A stretch of DNA of 64,000 nt from CBDFLD01 sp965249005 (GTDB lineage Bacteria > Acidobacteriota > UBA6911), in contig CBDFLD010000018.1 in NCBI GenBank assembly GCA_965249005.1, forward strand, positions 248,001 through 312,000, written 5' to 3'. The position numbers and the translations under genes were made by a program. The notes under the pieces were generated by a model, which worked only from the letters and a program-made list of their open reading frames with translations, did no database searches and was not told the DNA's origin. Positions 25,300 through 34,886 of this stretch are shown in pieces; position 1 is the stretch's first letter, and each line of letters opens with the position of its first letter.

Positions 25300-27000
25300 A
25301 TGCGGAAGAAAAAAAGTTCGTTTGAAAACTGGGTTGGGATCTGCGTCGGTCTGACCATGTTGCTTGTCGCGTTGGGCCCGCTGGAAGTTTCTGCTCGAGA
25401 GCGATGGGTTCACAATTTCGGTTACGTTCAGATGTCCGACGGAATCGAGATTGCCTACACACTCTATCGCCCATCGGAACAGGGGCGTTTCCCCACTTTG
25501 CTGATCTACAATATGTACGACGCATCAATTGTGGCGCCGTACTGGAACCAGACGATTTCCACCGAGGTATCGGACTACCTCGAGGCCGGTTACGCGGTGA
25601 TGGGTGCAAACGCTCGTGGGACGGGATGCTCCACCGGCATACAAGACCCGCTACACGCGCAACAGGTGGGCCGCGACGGGGCGGAGGTCGTGGAGTGGAT
25701 AGGCAGTCAGCCCTGGAGCGACGGCGGAGTTGGAATGTTCGGCCACTCGGGATCCGGCATCACCCAGTTCTATGTGGCAGCGCACAACCCGAAGTCTCTG
25801 AAGGCGATTATTCCAGGCGCCGCGCCCGCCGACATCTATCGGGACATTGGCTATCCCGGTGGAGTCTTCAATTACGTGTTCATGTACTTCTGGTCACGCG
25901 GAGCGCAAACAGAGCAGTCCGAGCGCGCGGCGCGCGGCCACATCCAGAGCGGGGACACCAAGTGCGCCGAGACTCTTCGCAATCGTGTGCCCAATCCGAC
26001 CTGGGACCAGATGCGAAAGCGGCCGCTTCATGATGCGTGGCACGCAGGGCACTCCGTCAATTCCGTCGCTTCGCGCATCAAGGTCCCCACTTATGTCGTC
26101 TTCGGCTGGCAGGACCAGAGCGTGCTGTCCACGGCGGTCAAGGTCTTCGACCAGTTGCAGGGACCCCGGAAAATGTTGCTCGCCGAAGGGAGTCATAGCT
26201 TCTACATTCGACCGATGGAAGTCCGGCGGGAGAAGATTCGCTTTTTCGATCACTGGCTCAAGGGCGCGTCGAATGGAGCGATGGACGGCAAACCGATCAA
26301 AGTATGGCTCAACATGCGCGGACAAATCGAGTCCATTCCGGATCGAGTCGTCGAGCTTGATCGTTTGCCGGTGTACGGTACCCGCTGGACAAAACTCTTC
26401 CTCTCGAAGGAGGGAGCTCTCACCCCAACGGCACCGACGCAAAGTGCGACCGCGGAGTATCTGTATCCGGCGGGCGCGTCTTACGTTTACGGAGGAGAAG
26501 GCTATCCGCACAAACCTCATGACATCGGCGGATTGATTTTTCGCACAGAACCTGTGGCTGAAGAGAAAGTACTGTTGGGCCCGACGGTGGTTCGCCTCTA
26601 CGGCGCCTCCACCCAGTCGGATACGACGTTTCTGGTCGTGCTCAATGAGGTGGACGGAGCGGGCCGGAGCAAGTACCTGCAGCGCGGATACCTGCAGGCG
26701 TCCATGCGTCAGATCGATCCCACGTCGACTCAATCGGAGCCAAAGTATCCTTTCAACAAGCGCACACCTCTTCAACCCGGAAGGGTGACCGAATTCGTTA
26801 TCGAACTGCATCCCACTGGCAGCATCATTGAAAAGGGAAACGCCCTCGAAGTGATCGTGATGGTACCGACGATGGCGCCCGAACCGGTCGGGACGTGGGG
26901 ATTTGCTCCTGTTTCAGCGGGCATCAATACCATCCACATGTCACCGCAGTACCCTTCGCATGTATTGCTGGCGGTGGTAGAGCTGGACAGCACAGATTGA
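25300..27000 (+). CDS. CocE/NonD-family alpha/beta hydrolase (X-Pro peptidase-like), secreted
   Basis: 566 residues with a signal peptide (ICVGLTMLLVALGPLEVSA). The alpha/beta-hydrolase part has MSDGIEIAYTLYRP, YAVMGANARGTGCSTG, the nucleophile elbow GMFGHSGSG, VVFGWQDQS (acid) and AEGSHSFYI (His). From about residue 360 a jelly-roll domain typical of CocE (GLIFRTEP, RLYGASTQSDTTFLVVL) completes it. Relatives hydrolyse esters such as cocaine, beta-lactam-type esters or N-terminal X-Pro peptides; the substrate here is unknown. It sits 98 bases after the Gfo/Idh/MocA gene and may belong to the same unit. Confidence 0.88.
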   Translation: MRKKKSSFENWVGICVGLTMLLVALGPLEVSARERWVHNFGYVQMSDGIEIAYTLYRPSEQGRFPTLLIYNMYDASIVAPYWNQTISTEVSDYLEAGYAVMGANARGTGCSTGIQDPLHAQQVGRDGAEVVEWIGSQPWSDGGVGMFGHSGSGITQFYVAAHNPKSLKAIIPGAAPADIYRDIGYPGGVFNYVFMYFWSRGAQTEQSERAARGHIQSGDTKCAETLRNRVPNPTWDQMRKRPLHDAWHAGHSVNSVASRIKVPTYVVFGWQDQSVLSTAVKVFDQLQGPRKMLLAEGSHSFYIRPMEVRREKIRFFDHWLKGASNGAMDGKPIKVWLNMRGQIESIPDRVVELDRLPVYGTRWTKLFLSKEGALTPTAPTQSATAEYLYPAGASYVYGGEGYPHKPHDIGGLIFRTEPVAEEKVLLGPTVVRLYGASTQSDTTFLVVLNEVDGAGRSKYLQRGYLQASMRQIDPTSTQSEPKYPFNKRTPLQPGRVTEFVIELHPTGSIIEKGNALEVIVMVPTMAPEPVGTWGFAPVSAGINTIHMSPQYPSHVLLAVVELDSTD

Positions 27001-27064
27001 GCGGTTCGTGATGGTCTGCCACAGGTTGGAAGCCTGTGCCAGGAGAACCAGCGCCTAATCCGAG

Positions 27065-29050
27065 ATGCACACATTCGAGCCCAGATCGCATGGTCAGGCT
27101 TCCCGGTTTGACCTCTCCTTTCTCCGATGGCTGGAGCGTCAGCACGATACCGTTTTTCTGGAGACTTCTCGAAGCGACGGATTCGAGAACCGGAGCTTTC
27201 TCTTCCAGGATCCGGTGAAGATTGTCGAGTGCAATCGCCTCGAACAGGTCGAAGGTTCCCTGCAGGAAGTTCAAAAGGCTCGGGAAGATGGCTTCTACGC
27301 CGCGGGTTACCTGGCGTATGAGGCGGGATATGCATTCGAAGCCGCCTTTCGTCTTTCCAAGAATCTCCCAATTCCTTTGCTCTGGTTCGGAATCTATCGG
27401 CGGCCGACGGTTTATGATCCCGGTGCCCCGACGGAGGTCGCGGGCGAGGCGCCGGTGGGGTGCTCAAACCATGGCCGGGAATCTGAACCGTCGGTGTCCG
27501 ATTTGTCCTGGGACCTCGATTACGAGACCTATCGGGCCAGGGCGGCCCGAGTTCAAGACTATCTGAGGGCCGGTGAGACCTATCAGGTCAACCTGACCTT
27601 CAAATCCCGTTTCCATTCGGAATATCCCGTCTCGGAGCTGTACCGGCGTCTTCGATCCAATCAACCCGTGCCCTACTCGGCGATCATCGGTCTCCGCAGC
27701 CACTATATTCTTTCATTTTCTCCCGAGCTTTTCTTTCGCATTCGAGACGGTGCCATTCAGCTCAAACCGATGAAAGGGACAGCCCCGCGCGGCCGGGCAC
27801 CCGATGCGGATGAACGGCAACGAAAGCGGCTCGAGGCATCGCCCAAAGACCGCGCCGAGAATCTGATGATCGTCGACATGCTGCGTAACGACGTGGGTAA
27901 GATCGCGGAAGTCGGGAGCATTCGAGTTCCCAGCTTTTTCGACATCGAGACGTACGAGACGGTCTTTCAAGCAACATCTAGCATTACGGCCAAGCTGAAA
28001 GCGGAGACGACCGTCCCGGAGCTCTTTAGGAGTTTGTTTCCTTGCGGCTCGGTCACGGGTGCCCCCAAGCTTCGAACCATGGAGATCATTCAGGAGTTGG
28101 AGTCAGAGCCGAGGGGTGTCTATTGTGGGAGCATTGGTTTCTTGGCGCCCGGCGGAGATGGAGTCTTCAATGTCGCTATTCGAACCGTGCAGGTCGATCG
28201 TGAAACCGGCGCGGCGGAAATGGGCATCGGCAGCGGGATCGTGGCAGACTCCAAAATCGACCAAGAGTATCGGGAGTGTCTGCTCAAGGCTCGATTCCTG
28301 GGGGTCGGCGACCCCGGAAGCCGGCGTGACGCCGGGATCTCCGCTGGTCGGACAGGCTCAAAGGTGGCGGAAGCGCCGGGGGAGTTCCGTCTTCTGGAGA
28401 CCCTGCGCTGGGATCCGCGAGGTGGATGGTTTCTCCTGGATCATCACATGAGGCGTTTGCAGCACTCCGCTGATCATTTTGGATTCTCCCTTCGGGAGGA
28501 ATCTATTCGATCGCGACTACGACGGCTTGAGAGTGAATGGAGGACGGGGGCCGGGCTGCCGGCCTATCGGGTTCGCTTGACACTCGCTCGTGATGGGGCG
28601 GTCGTCGTCGAGCACGTTGGTATCGGGCCGATGGAAGAGATCTCGTTGGTCGGTGTTTGCTCGGAGCGTGTCGAGTCAAGCGACCAGTTTCTACGACACA
28701 AGACGACCCGGCGTAGACGTTACGACCAAGCGCTTCGGAACGCCCTGGATCGCGGTTGGTTCGACATGCTCTTTCTCAACGAGAGGGACGAAGTAACCGA
28801 AGGTGCGCGCAGCAATCTGATCATCAAGACCGGGGGGCGATACTACACGCCACCCGTTGATTGTGGGCTGCTGCCCGGCACTTACCGCGCCCATCTTCTC
28901 GAATCCGGATCTCTGCCTCTGGAGGAAAAGGTCCTGTGTCTGTCGGACGTCCGCGCGGCGGACGAGATCTGGCTGTGCAATTCCGTGCACCGAATGGTCC
29001 GCGTTCGTCTGGCGGCAGGCGGTGCGGGCCACGATATTCCATCAAACTAG
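27065..29050 (+). CDS. pabBC: Fused aminodeoxychorismate synthase component I and 4-amino-4-deoxychorismate lyase
   Basis: 661 residues. The first two thirds are chorismate-binding enzyme: TYQVNLTFKSRF, PMKGTAPRGR, DRAENLMIVDMLRNDVGKIAEVGS, YETVFQATSSI, FPCGSVTGAPKLRTMEII and GIGSGIVADS. After a linker (about 415-430) comes a PLP fold-type IV lyase: FRLLETLRWD, DHHMRRLQHSADHFGF, MLFLNERDEVTEGARSNLII, GLLPGTYR and DEIWLCNSV. Together they convert chorismate plus ammonia or glutamine-derived ammonia to 4-aminobenzoate for folate. The fused PabB-PabC form is known in several phyla. No glutaminase subunit (PabA) is in the window. The gene is unrelated to its secreted neighbours. Confidence 0.95.
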   Translation: MHTFEPRSHGQASRFDLSFLRWLERQHDTVFLETSRSDGFENRSFLFQDPVKIVECNRLEQVEGSLQEVQKAREDGFYAAGYLAYEAGYAFEAAFRLSKNLPIPLLWFGIYRRPTVYDPGAPTEVAGEAPVGCSNHGRESEPSVSDLSWDLDYETYRARAARVQDYLRAGETYQVNLTFKSRFHSEYPVSELYRRLRSNQPVPYSAIIGLRSHYILSFSPELFFRIRDGAIQLKPMKGTAPRGRAPDADERQRKRLEASPKDRAENLMIVDMLRNDVGKIAEVGSIRVPSFFDIETYETVFQATSSITAKLKAETTVPELFRSLFPCGSVTGAPKLRTMEIIQELESEPRGVYCGSIGFLAPGGDGVFNVAIRTVQVDRETGAAEMGIGSGIVADSKIDQEYRECLLKARFLGVGDPGSRRDAGISAGRTGSKVAEAPGEFRLLETLRWDPRGGWFLLDHHMRRLQHSADHFGFSLREESIRSRLRRLESEWRTGAGLPAYRVRLTLARDGAVVVEHVGIGPMEEISLVGVCSERVESSDQFLRHKTTRRRRYDQALRNALDRGWFDMLFLNERDEVTEGARSNLIIKTGGRYYTPPVDCGLLPGTYRAHLLESGSLPLEEKVLCLSDVRAADEIWLCNSVHRMVRVRLAAGGAGHDIPSN

Positions 29051-29066
29051 GTGGCCCAAGCTCTTG

Positions 29067-30470
29067 TTACTTTTTCCGCTCGAGCGCGCGCAAGTGGAGG
29101 TTCCAAAAGGGATCGTCCCAAGCTTTGAGCCATTCTCCGGTCAGGGCCTCGAGACGTTCTTGGTGCGCCCGATAGGAAGGGTCCCCGATCAGGTTGTGCA
29201 TCTGATAGGGATCCTGCTCGAGGTCAAAAAGGGCAAAGGGTTCCCGCGTCGTGGCGTACATGAAGCGTTTGGTTCGAACTCCCCGAAAGATCTCCGCCGG
29301 GTGATTCGGCGCGCCCGCGAGATCGCGGAACATGTGCATGATTGGTTGATACGCGGGTTCCTGAATCGTCCCTCCCAGCAGGACCCCTGACAAATCCTGT
29401 CCGTCGCGATCGCCCGCGACGGGCACGCCGGCGAGTCCAGCGACGGTCGGCAAAAAGTCGATCGCGCCGATCAATGTCTCCGGCCGTAATCCCGACTTCA
29501 CCTTTCCCTTCCAGCGCACGACGAACGGGATTCGAATCGATTCCTCGAAGGGCTGGCGCTTTCCCATGCGACCATGAGAGCCGAGCATCTCGCCGTGATC
29601 GGTCGTGTAGACGAGGATGGTGTTCTCGGACAACCCGTTTTTGTCCAAGAAATCGACAACGCGTGAGATTTCATGGTCAATGGCGCTGATGTGAGCCAAG
29701 TAACCAGCTAGCACTTTGTCATGAGTGCGGTTTCCTCGGGCAAAAGCCTGGAACCGCGGATGCACTTCGTCGCGGACATTGGGCCTCCGTTTCAGCTGCC
29801 TTCCTTCATACAGCTCCCGATATTGCTTTGGTGCATCGAAGTAGTTCGAGTGCGGAGGGTTCAGAGAGACCATCACTAGAAAAGGACGGTCCTTGACGCG
29901 GTCCAGGAAAGTCAACGCCTGGTCGATCATTTTCGTCGCGTTGTACTCCTTCCAGCGGACGTAGCGCGCAGAATCGGGGTCCCAGTACGAGGAATTCATG
30001 TGGTTGCTGGTGCGGGTCCACGGTTGGAAATGCTCGAAGCCGTGCCTTCCCGGTGCGGGTTTGTCATTTCGGCCCAAGTGCCATTTCCCGATGTAGCCGG
30101 TTCGATAACCGGCCTGTTGAAAAACGTTTCCAAAAGAGTCTCCACGCTCGGGCAAGGTGATACTGTTGTCGACCACACCTGTCTTGAACGGTGCTCGGGC
30201 CGTCAACAGCATGGCCCGGAATGGCGAACAAACCGGGTAGTTGGAGATGGCGTTCGTGAAGGTGGCGCCCTCCCGCGATAGGCGGTCAAGGGTCGGAGCA
30301 ATCACGCTGGTATGTGGCTCTCCGGGGTAGGAGGCCATTCTATGCTGATCGGAGAAAATAAAGACGACGTTTGGTTTGCCCGATCGTCGGTTTTGGCTGG
30401 CTGCAACGACGGGCGCCAACAGAGCCACGACGGTTATCAAACAGACCCAACAGCGAATCAGTATAGACAT
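29067..30470 (-). CDS. Type I (formylglycine) sulfatase, secreted
   Basis: 467 residues from ATG at 30470, where GAGGAG is about 10 bases upstream and a signal peptide (MSILIRCWVCLITVVALLAPVVA) begins. Core: NVVFIFSDQHR (metal site), C81-S-P-F-R85 followed by AMLLTA (formylglycine motif), GYRTGYIGKWHLGRN, and VYTTDHGEMLGSHG. The CSPFR motif is Cys-type. SDQHR with LGSHGRMGKR resembles the choline-sulfatase/heparan-type subgroups, but the substrate cannot be fixed. Its stop is 16 bases from the convergent pabBC stop. The decayed gene at 30499-31339 lies directly upstream on the same strand. Confidence 0.92.
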   Translation of the reverse strand: MSILIRCWVCLITVVALLAPVVAASQNRRSGKPNVVFIFSDQHRMASYPGEPHTSVIAPTLDRLSREGATFTNAISNYPVCSPFRAMLLTARAPFKTGVVDNSITLPERGDSFGNVFQQAGYRTGYIGKWHLGRNDKPAPGRHGFEHFQPWTRTSNHMNSSYWDPDSARYVRWKEYNATKMIDQALTFLDRVKDRPFLVMVSLNPPHSNYFDAPKQYRELYEGRQLKRRPNVRDEVHPRFQAFARGNRTHDKVLAGYLAHISAIDHEISRVVDFLDKNGLSENTILVYTTDHGEMLGSHGRMGKRQPFEESIRIPFVVRWKGKVKSGLRPETLIGAIDFLPTVAGLAGVPVAGDRDGQDLSGVLLGGTIQEPAYQPIMHMFRDLAGAPNHPAEIFRGVRTKRFMYATTREPFALFDLEQDPYQMHNLIGDPSYRAHQERLEALTGEWLKAWDDPFWNLHLRALERKK

Positions 30471-30498
30471 GACAGAACGCTCCTCATGTTGTTGGACG

Positions 30499-31339
30499 TT
30501 ACGGTTTTTTTCCCTCTTGTTGAAATTTCCACTGGTTGTCCCAGAATCCCCAGGACAAGACTCGAGGGCCATCATAGACCAGGTAGTCGGTCAGAAGCAG
30601 CAGATTCAGGTGGCTTCCAAAAGTAAGGGCGTCTTCCGTCACCCCGCCATGTTTCCGCTTCGCAGCCCGTTGTTCCCTGCACAAGAATCAGGTTCTCGAA
30701 GAAGAGATCGCTGATCGGCCCCGAGCTGCCATGGTGTTTCTCTGAGCGAAGATCGAATTCCCCCTTTTGCCATTCACCGGACTGGGCAATCCGGAAAGTG
30801 TGTCTGCCATCCCGGTCGTGCGTGCTGACGTCTTGATCATCCACGTGATCTGGACGGGGCCTTCGCCGGGCAGAGGGCCGATCGTCATGGTTCGTACATT
30901 TTGAGTCGACACGAGGAGACGAGAATCTTTTTCGGTGCGTGCATCGACCGACCCGCGATCTCCGTATTGCAGCAGCTGATCGACACGGATCCAGTAAGAT
31001 TTGTTGTGTCTCAGCCAGTAGGTAGCAAAGGAAACTTGCTTCGGAAACCGGACTTTCGTCTGGTCGAGAAGCCAGAGCACAGTCTCCTCGCTCATCTCCT
31101 GTGTCGTGAAATGATGCCCCTTCTGAGGCACTTCGGTATATCGCGCCGACCCTGGAGATGTAGAAATCCATCTTTCCGGTGATACCGGCCTCGCGGATCT
31201 TTGCTACGAGCGCTTGCCGGTTCCTCGTGCGTCCCTTTTGCTCATGCTCCTGAGCCCCCCGGTCTTGAGCTCGAATCTCGAATGTAGGGCCCGCGGCTAA
31301 GAATGCATAGAGCAAGGTTAGCGTCACCGTTTGTCTCAT
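30499..31339 (-). pseudogene. Secreted protein gene broken by several frameshifts
   Basis: Protein-like sequence hops among all three minus frames. A signal peptide and IREAGITGKMDFYIS are in the frame starting at 31339. Then KGHHFTTQEMSEETVLWLLD through SRLLVSTQNVRTMTIGPLPG is in the frame of 30688-31131. The first frame returns with DRDGRHTFRIAQSGEWQKG to ENLILVQGTTG. Finally LTFGSHLNLLLLTDYLVYDG and SWGFWDNQWKFQQEG end in the third frame at 30499. At least three indels are needed. I do not recognise the family. Either a decayed gene or a cluster of sequence errors; the number of breaks favours decay. Confidence 0.6.
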
Positions 31340-31620
31340 CGGGATCCTCAATGAATGGCCGACTCAAAGCGGATGGTGCGACTGAACTACCTATTGTACA
31401 CCGGAAAGGCAACCGGAATGTTCGTTGGACGAAACGCCGCGAGGTTCCGCGCTCAAACAAAAGCGGTGCACTTGGGCCTTCTTGCAGACTACTATGCCGG
31501 TGGAAGGAGATGCAAAGTCAGGGAATCTCCGATTGACTTTCTGTGGAGCCGTTGATAGGTACGTTCTTATCAACCGCGAGTCGAACGTCCGATCCCTTTC
31601 GTGCGTAAACCAGAAACACC

Positions 31621-33144
31621 GTGCCCATGAACTTCAACGCACTTGGTAAATTGTATTCGCAGGGAAGGCAGCCTGGACGGGCCTCGCTGCTATACTTGGC
31701 GCCGATGGCTCCCTTCGTGACTAGCCTAGCTTTATCTTTTCTCCCTGGTTCGACCTTTCAGCCGGATCCTTCTGCCCCCAAAAAAGAACAGGCGCAAAGA
31801 CAAGATGCTCCTCTTGTCGTCGAAACGCAGCCCTCCGCCAAATTGTTCCGCGTGCCCATTGAGGGTATGGTCGACCTCGGTATGGCCCCCTTCGTGGCCC
31901 GGGTGATCGAGGAGGCATCTTTGGCTGAGGACGGTATCGTGCTTCTTGATATCAACACCTTCGGCGGTCGAGTCGATGCGGCCGTTATGATTCGGGATGA
32001 ACTCATTAACACTCCGGTTCGCACCATCGCCTTTATCAACCCAAGGGCGATCTCGGCTGGAGCGTTGATTTCACTTGCGTGCCAGACCATTGCCATTTCC
32101 TCGGGCGGAACCATCGGCGCGGTGACCCCTGTCACCGGTGGCGATGGGAAGGAACCGGAAGCCGCAGACGAAAAATTCATGTCTTACATGCGCACTGAGA
32201 TGCGATCGACGGCGGAACGCCGAGGGCGACCCGGCAATGTTGCTGAGGCGATGGTAGACCCGGACGTTGAAATAGAGGGGGTGAGCGAGAAGGGTAAAGT
32301 TTTGACTTTGGCCACTGACGACGCCCTTCGACTCCAGATTGCCGACTTTCGGGCAGAAACCGCTGCAGATGTGCTCGCGGAACTTGAACTTGCCGACGCG
32401 CACATTGTGGAGACCGAGTTTAACTGGACGGAAATAGTGGGGCGGGCAGTTTCAAATCCGGTGGTGAGCTCTTTTCTCCTCAGCCTCGGCTTTCTCGGGA
32501 TCATGCTCGAGCTATACCAGCCGGGCTGGGGTATCCCCGGAACGCTGGGTATTGCATGTTTGCTCACCTTTTTCTTCGGACATCGCGTGGTACAGCTCGC
32601 GGGCAGCGAAGAGATTCTCCTATTCATGCTCGGTGTAGCGCTAGTGCTTCTCGAGGTGTTCGTGATCCCTGGTTTTGGTGTCTCGGGAATAGCGGGCATC
32701 GCATTGATTTTGGTCGCGGTGCTCTTGTCGCTGATAGGCCTCGACTTCCGTGTGTCCTGGGATTTAGGTCTCGTCAATCGGGCGCTTGTCACCCTTTCGT
32801 CTTCGATCGTGATGACACTTGGCGGAGGTCTGTTGATCTTCTGGCTCATGCCCGCGACGGGCATTTTGGGCCGGTTTGTTCTCAAGACGACGCTCAAGGA
32901 CGAAGAAGGATTCACTTCCCACTCAGCAAACCCCCAGGGCGCTTCGCCCCTGGGAATGATAGGCGAGGCTATGACCGACCTCAGACCGGCCGGGAAGATT
33001 CGTGCCGATGGGAAACGTCTGGATGCTGTCTCCGAGGGTAGCTTCATCGATGCGGGCGCAAATGTGGTCATTGTATCTTGGCGGTCTGGGACGGCGGTGG
33101 TGCGTGAGCAATCAACCCACGACGAGCAAGGCGAGAGTGATTGA
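31621..33144 (+). CDS. Long NfeD-family membrane protease (SppA/ClpP-like plus NfeD)
   Basis: 507 residues. After a signal or anchor segment (MAPFVTSLALSFLPG; true start may be 31705) comes a ClpP-class serine protease domain: VPIEGMVDLGMAPFV, LLDINTFGGRVDAA, NPRAISAGALISLAC with the catalytic Ser in SAGA, and DEKFMSYMRTEMRSTAERRGRP with the Lys of the Ser/Lys dyad. Four or five membrane helices follow (about 280-410), then a C-terminal OB-fold NfeD domain (LIGEAMTDLRPAGKIRADG-type). NfeD proteases are coupled to stomatin or flotillin partners in membrane quality control. Here the order long NfeD, short NfeD, FloA is the conserved operon. Confidence 0.92.
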   Translation: MPMNFNALGKLYSQGRQPGRASLLYLAPMAPFVTSLALSFLPGSTFQPDPSAPKKEQAQRQDAPLVVETQPSAKLFRVPIEGMVDLGMAPFVARVIEEASLAEDGIVLLDINTFGGRVDAAVMIRDELINTPVRTIAFINPRAISAGALISLACQTIAISSGGTIGAVTPVTGGDGKEPEAADEKFMSYMRTEMRSTAERRGRPGNVAEAMVDPDVEIEGVSEKGKVLTLATDDALRLQIADFRAETAADVLAELELADAHIVETEFNWTEIVGRAVSNPVVSSFLLSLGFLGIMLELYQPGWGIPGTLGIACLLTFFFGHRVVQLAGSEEILLFMLGVALVLLEVFVIPGFGVSGIAGIALILVAVLLSLIGLDFRVSWDLGLVNRALVTLSSSIVMTLGGGLLIFWLMPATGILGRFVLKTTLKDEEGFTSHSANPQGASPLGMIGEAMTDLRPAGKIRADGKRLDAVSEGSFIDAGANVVIVSWRSGTAVVREQSTHDEQGESD

Positions 33145-33644
33145 GACCGGGTGGGACCGTGACTAACGACGTGACGATCGTGGCTTCCCTCCTCGTGGCC
33201 GGTTACTTGTTGCTGGCCATGGAAGCCTTTATTATTCCCGGGTTTGGGGTTGCTGGCATCGGGGGATTCCTTAGTCTTGGCCTGGGCTGTTGGCTTGCAT
33301 TCAGTTGGCTCGGGCCGATCTATGGGTCAGTCGCCGTCGTCGTAGTGGTAGCAACGACAACCGTATTGATGATCTGGTTCCCTCGAAGCCGCTACGGTCG
33401 AGGTGTCGTGCAAGATAAGACGCTCGCCGACGCTTTTGCGGGAAAGTCGGACTTGACCATCGGACAAATTGGCGAGGCAGAATCCGACCTTCGACCCGCT
33501 GGTGTCGTTCGGTTCGAGGAGCAACGTGAGAGCGTCGTGACCGGCGGCGAGTACATACCTTCCGGTACACCCGTTACTGTGATAGAGGTTCGAGGTTCAG
33601 TAATTGTCGTGGAATCTGCAAAACAAACAACTAGTGGGGTGTAG
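33141..33644 (+). CDS. Short NfeD-domain membrane protein
   Basis: 167 residues if started at TTG 33141, which overlaps the previous stop; GTG at 33159 with GGGTGGGA upstream is an alternative. Two or three membrane helices (IVASLLVAGYLLLAMEAFIIPGFG is one conserved block; the next spans about 35-70) precede a soluble OB-fold NfeD domain (GQIGEAESDLRPAGVVRFEEQ). It lacks the protease domain of its neighbour. Short NfeD proteins of this kind pair with FloA, whose gene starts 26 bases downstream. Confidence 0.9.
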   Translation: MRPGGTVTNDVTIVASLLVAGYLLLAMEAFIIPGFGVAGIGGFLSLGLGCWLAFSWLGPIYGSVAVVVVVATTTVLMIWFPRSRYGRGVVQDKTLADAFAGKSDLTIGQIGEAESDLRPAGVVRFEEQRESVVTGGEYIPSGTPVTVIEVRGSVIVVESAKQTTSGV

Positions 33645-33670
33645 CATAAGGAACCCCCCGGAGGTAGCTG

Positions 33671-34660
33671 ATGGAAGGAATTCTCTCCGTTGCATTAGTC
33701 GTCCTGCTCGTTCTTGGGTTCGTCTTGTATTTTGTTCCACTCGGACTCTGGATTGCCGCCTTTTCATCTGGTGCCTACGTCGGGATCGGCACCCTGATCG
33801 CAATGCGGTTGCGCCGTGTGCCTCCTTCCGTCATCGTCAAGCCTCGCATCAGTGCTGTCAAAGCGGGTCTCTCGATAAGCATCGACGAACTGGAAGCGCA
33901 CTATCTAGCCGGAGGACATGTGGAACGCGTGGTCAATGCGCTTATCTCGGCCGCGAAAGCAAATATGAAGATCGGTTTCGCACAAGCTGCAGCCATTGAT
34001 CTGGCTGGCCGAAACGTCTTGGAAGCGGTTCAGATGAGTGTCAATCCGAAAGTGATCACCGCCCCAAAAGTCGCGGCGGTTGCCAAGGACGGTATTCAGC
34101 TCATCGCACAAAGCCGCGTTACAGTTCGCGCTGACCTCGATCGGCTCGTGGGTGGTGCGGGGGAGGAAACCATCATGGCACGGGTCGGAGAAGGCATCGT
34201 CTCCACCATCGGTTCTGCCGAGACTCACAAGGGTGTCTTGGAGAACCCCGACCTGATTTCGAAGACCGTTCTTGCCAAAGGTCTCGATGCAGGCACAGCC
34301 TTTCAGATCCTCTCGATCGACATTGCCGATGTGGACGTGGGAAATAACATTGGCGCCAAGCTGCAAACGGAGCAGGCTGAAGCCGACAAGCGGATTGCGC
34401 AGGCTCGCGCAGAAAGTCGCCGCGCGATGGCCGTAGCTCAGGAACAGGAAATGAAAGCACGGGTCCACGAGATGCGGGCTAAAGTTGTCGAAGCCGAGGC
34501 CGAGGTTCCCCTGGCAATGGCGCAGGCTTTTCGTGACGGCCATCTGGGAGTGATGGACTACTACAACATGAAAAACGTCGCCTCGGACACGAAGATGCGA
34601 GATTCCATCTCGCGGTCTGTTGAGCCAGAAGAGGGCCACGAGGGCGGCGAGAATGAGTAG
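33671..34660 (+). CDS. floA: Flotillin-like protein FloA (UPF0365)
   Basis: 329 residues; GGAGG is 7 bases before the ATG. A hydrophobic N-terminus (about 5-45) gives a membrane hairpin, followed by the FloA core: VIVKPRISAVKAGLSISIDELEAHYLAGGHVERVV, NPKVITAPKVAAVAKDGIQL, GGAGEETIMARVGEGIVSTIGSA, and DIADVDVGNNIGAKLQ, each a hallmark when read in parts. The C-terminal third is a coiled coil rich in E, A, R and K (EQAEADKRIAQARAE). FloA organises membrane microdomains and acts with NfeD proteins. Length is that of the family. Confidence 0.96.
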   Translation: MEGILSVALVVLLVLGFVLYFVPLGLWIAAFSSGAYVGIGTLIAMRLRRVPPSVIVKPRISAVKAGLSISIDELEAHYLAGGHVERVVNALISAAKANMKIGFAQAAAIDLAGRNVLEAVQMSVNPKVITAPKVAAVAKDGIQLIAQSRVTVRADLDRLVGGAGEETIMARVGEGIVSTIGSAETHKGVLENPDLISKTVLAKGLDAGTAFQILSIDIADVDVGNNIGAKLQTEQAEADKRIAQARAESRRAMAVAQEQEMKARVHEMRAKVVEAEAEVPLAMAQAFRDGHLGVMDYYNMKNVASDTKMRDSISRSVEPEEGHEGGENE

Positions 34661-34856
34661 GCAGAAGGTAGAAGATGGACGAGCTCCAAGAGCTCTTTTT
34701 CCCGGCGCAGAATCGACCCTGAACCTCGTCGAGACGTTGGAGGATCGGCGTACCTTCCAGGATCGTCTCGTACTCGCAGTTGCACTTGCCCCGCCAAAAG
34801 CGTTAGAAAGAAGAAAGAGAAGAACGGCAACTCGCGCTGATGATGGGATCGGGTAA
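34653..34856 (+). CDS. Small basic protein overlapping the end of floA (uncertain)
   Basis: 67 codons from ATG at 34653, overlapping the floA stop by 8 bases, a geometry that often means translational coupling. The sequence is Arg/Lys-rich (ALERRKRRTATRADDG) with an amphipathic middle (LNLVETLEDRRTFQDRLVLAVAL). No known domain. It is called mainly on position. Confidence 0.4.
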   Translation: MSRQKVEDGRAPRALFPGAESTLNLVETLEDRRTFQDRLVLAVALAPPKALERRKRRTATRADDGIG

Positions 34857-34886
34857 CCTACGAACCTCAGTGAGTCTTGAAGAGCG

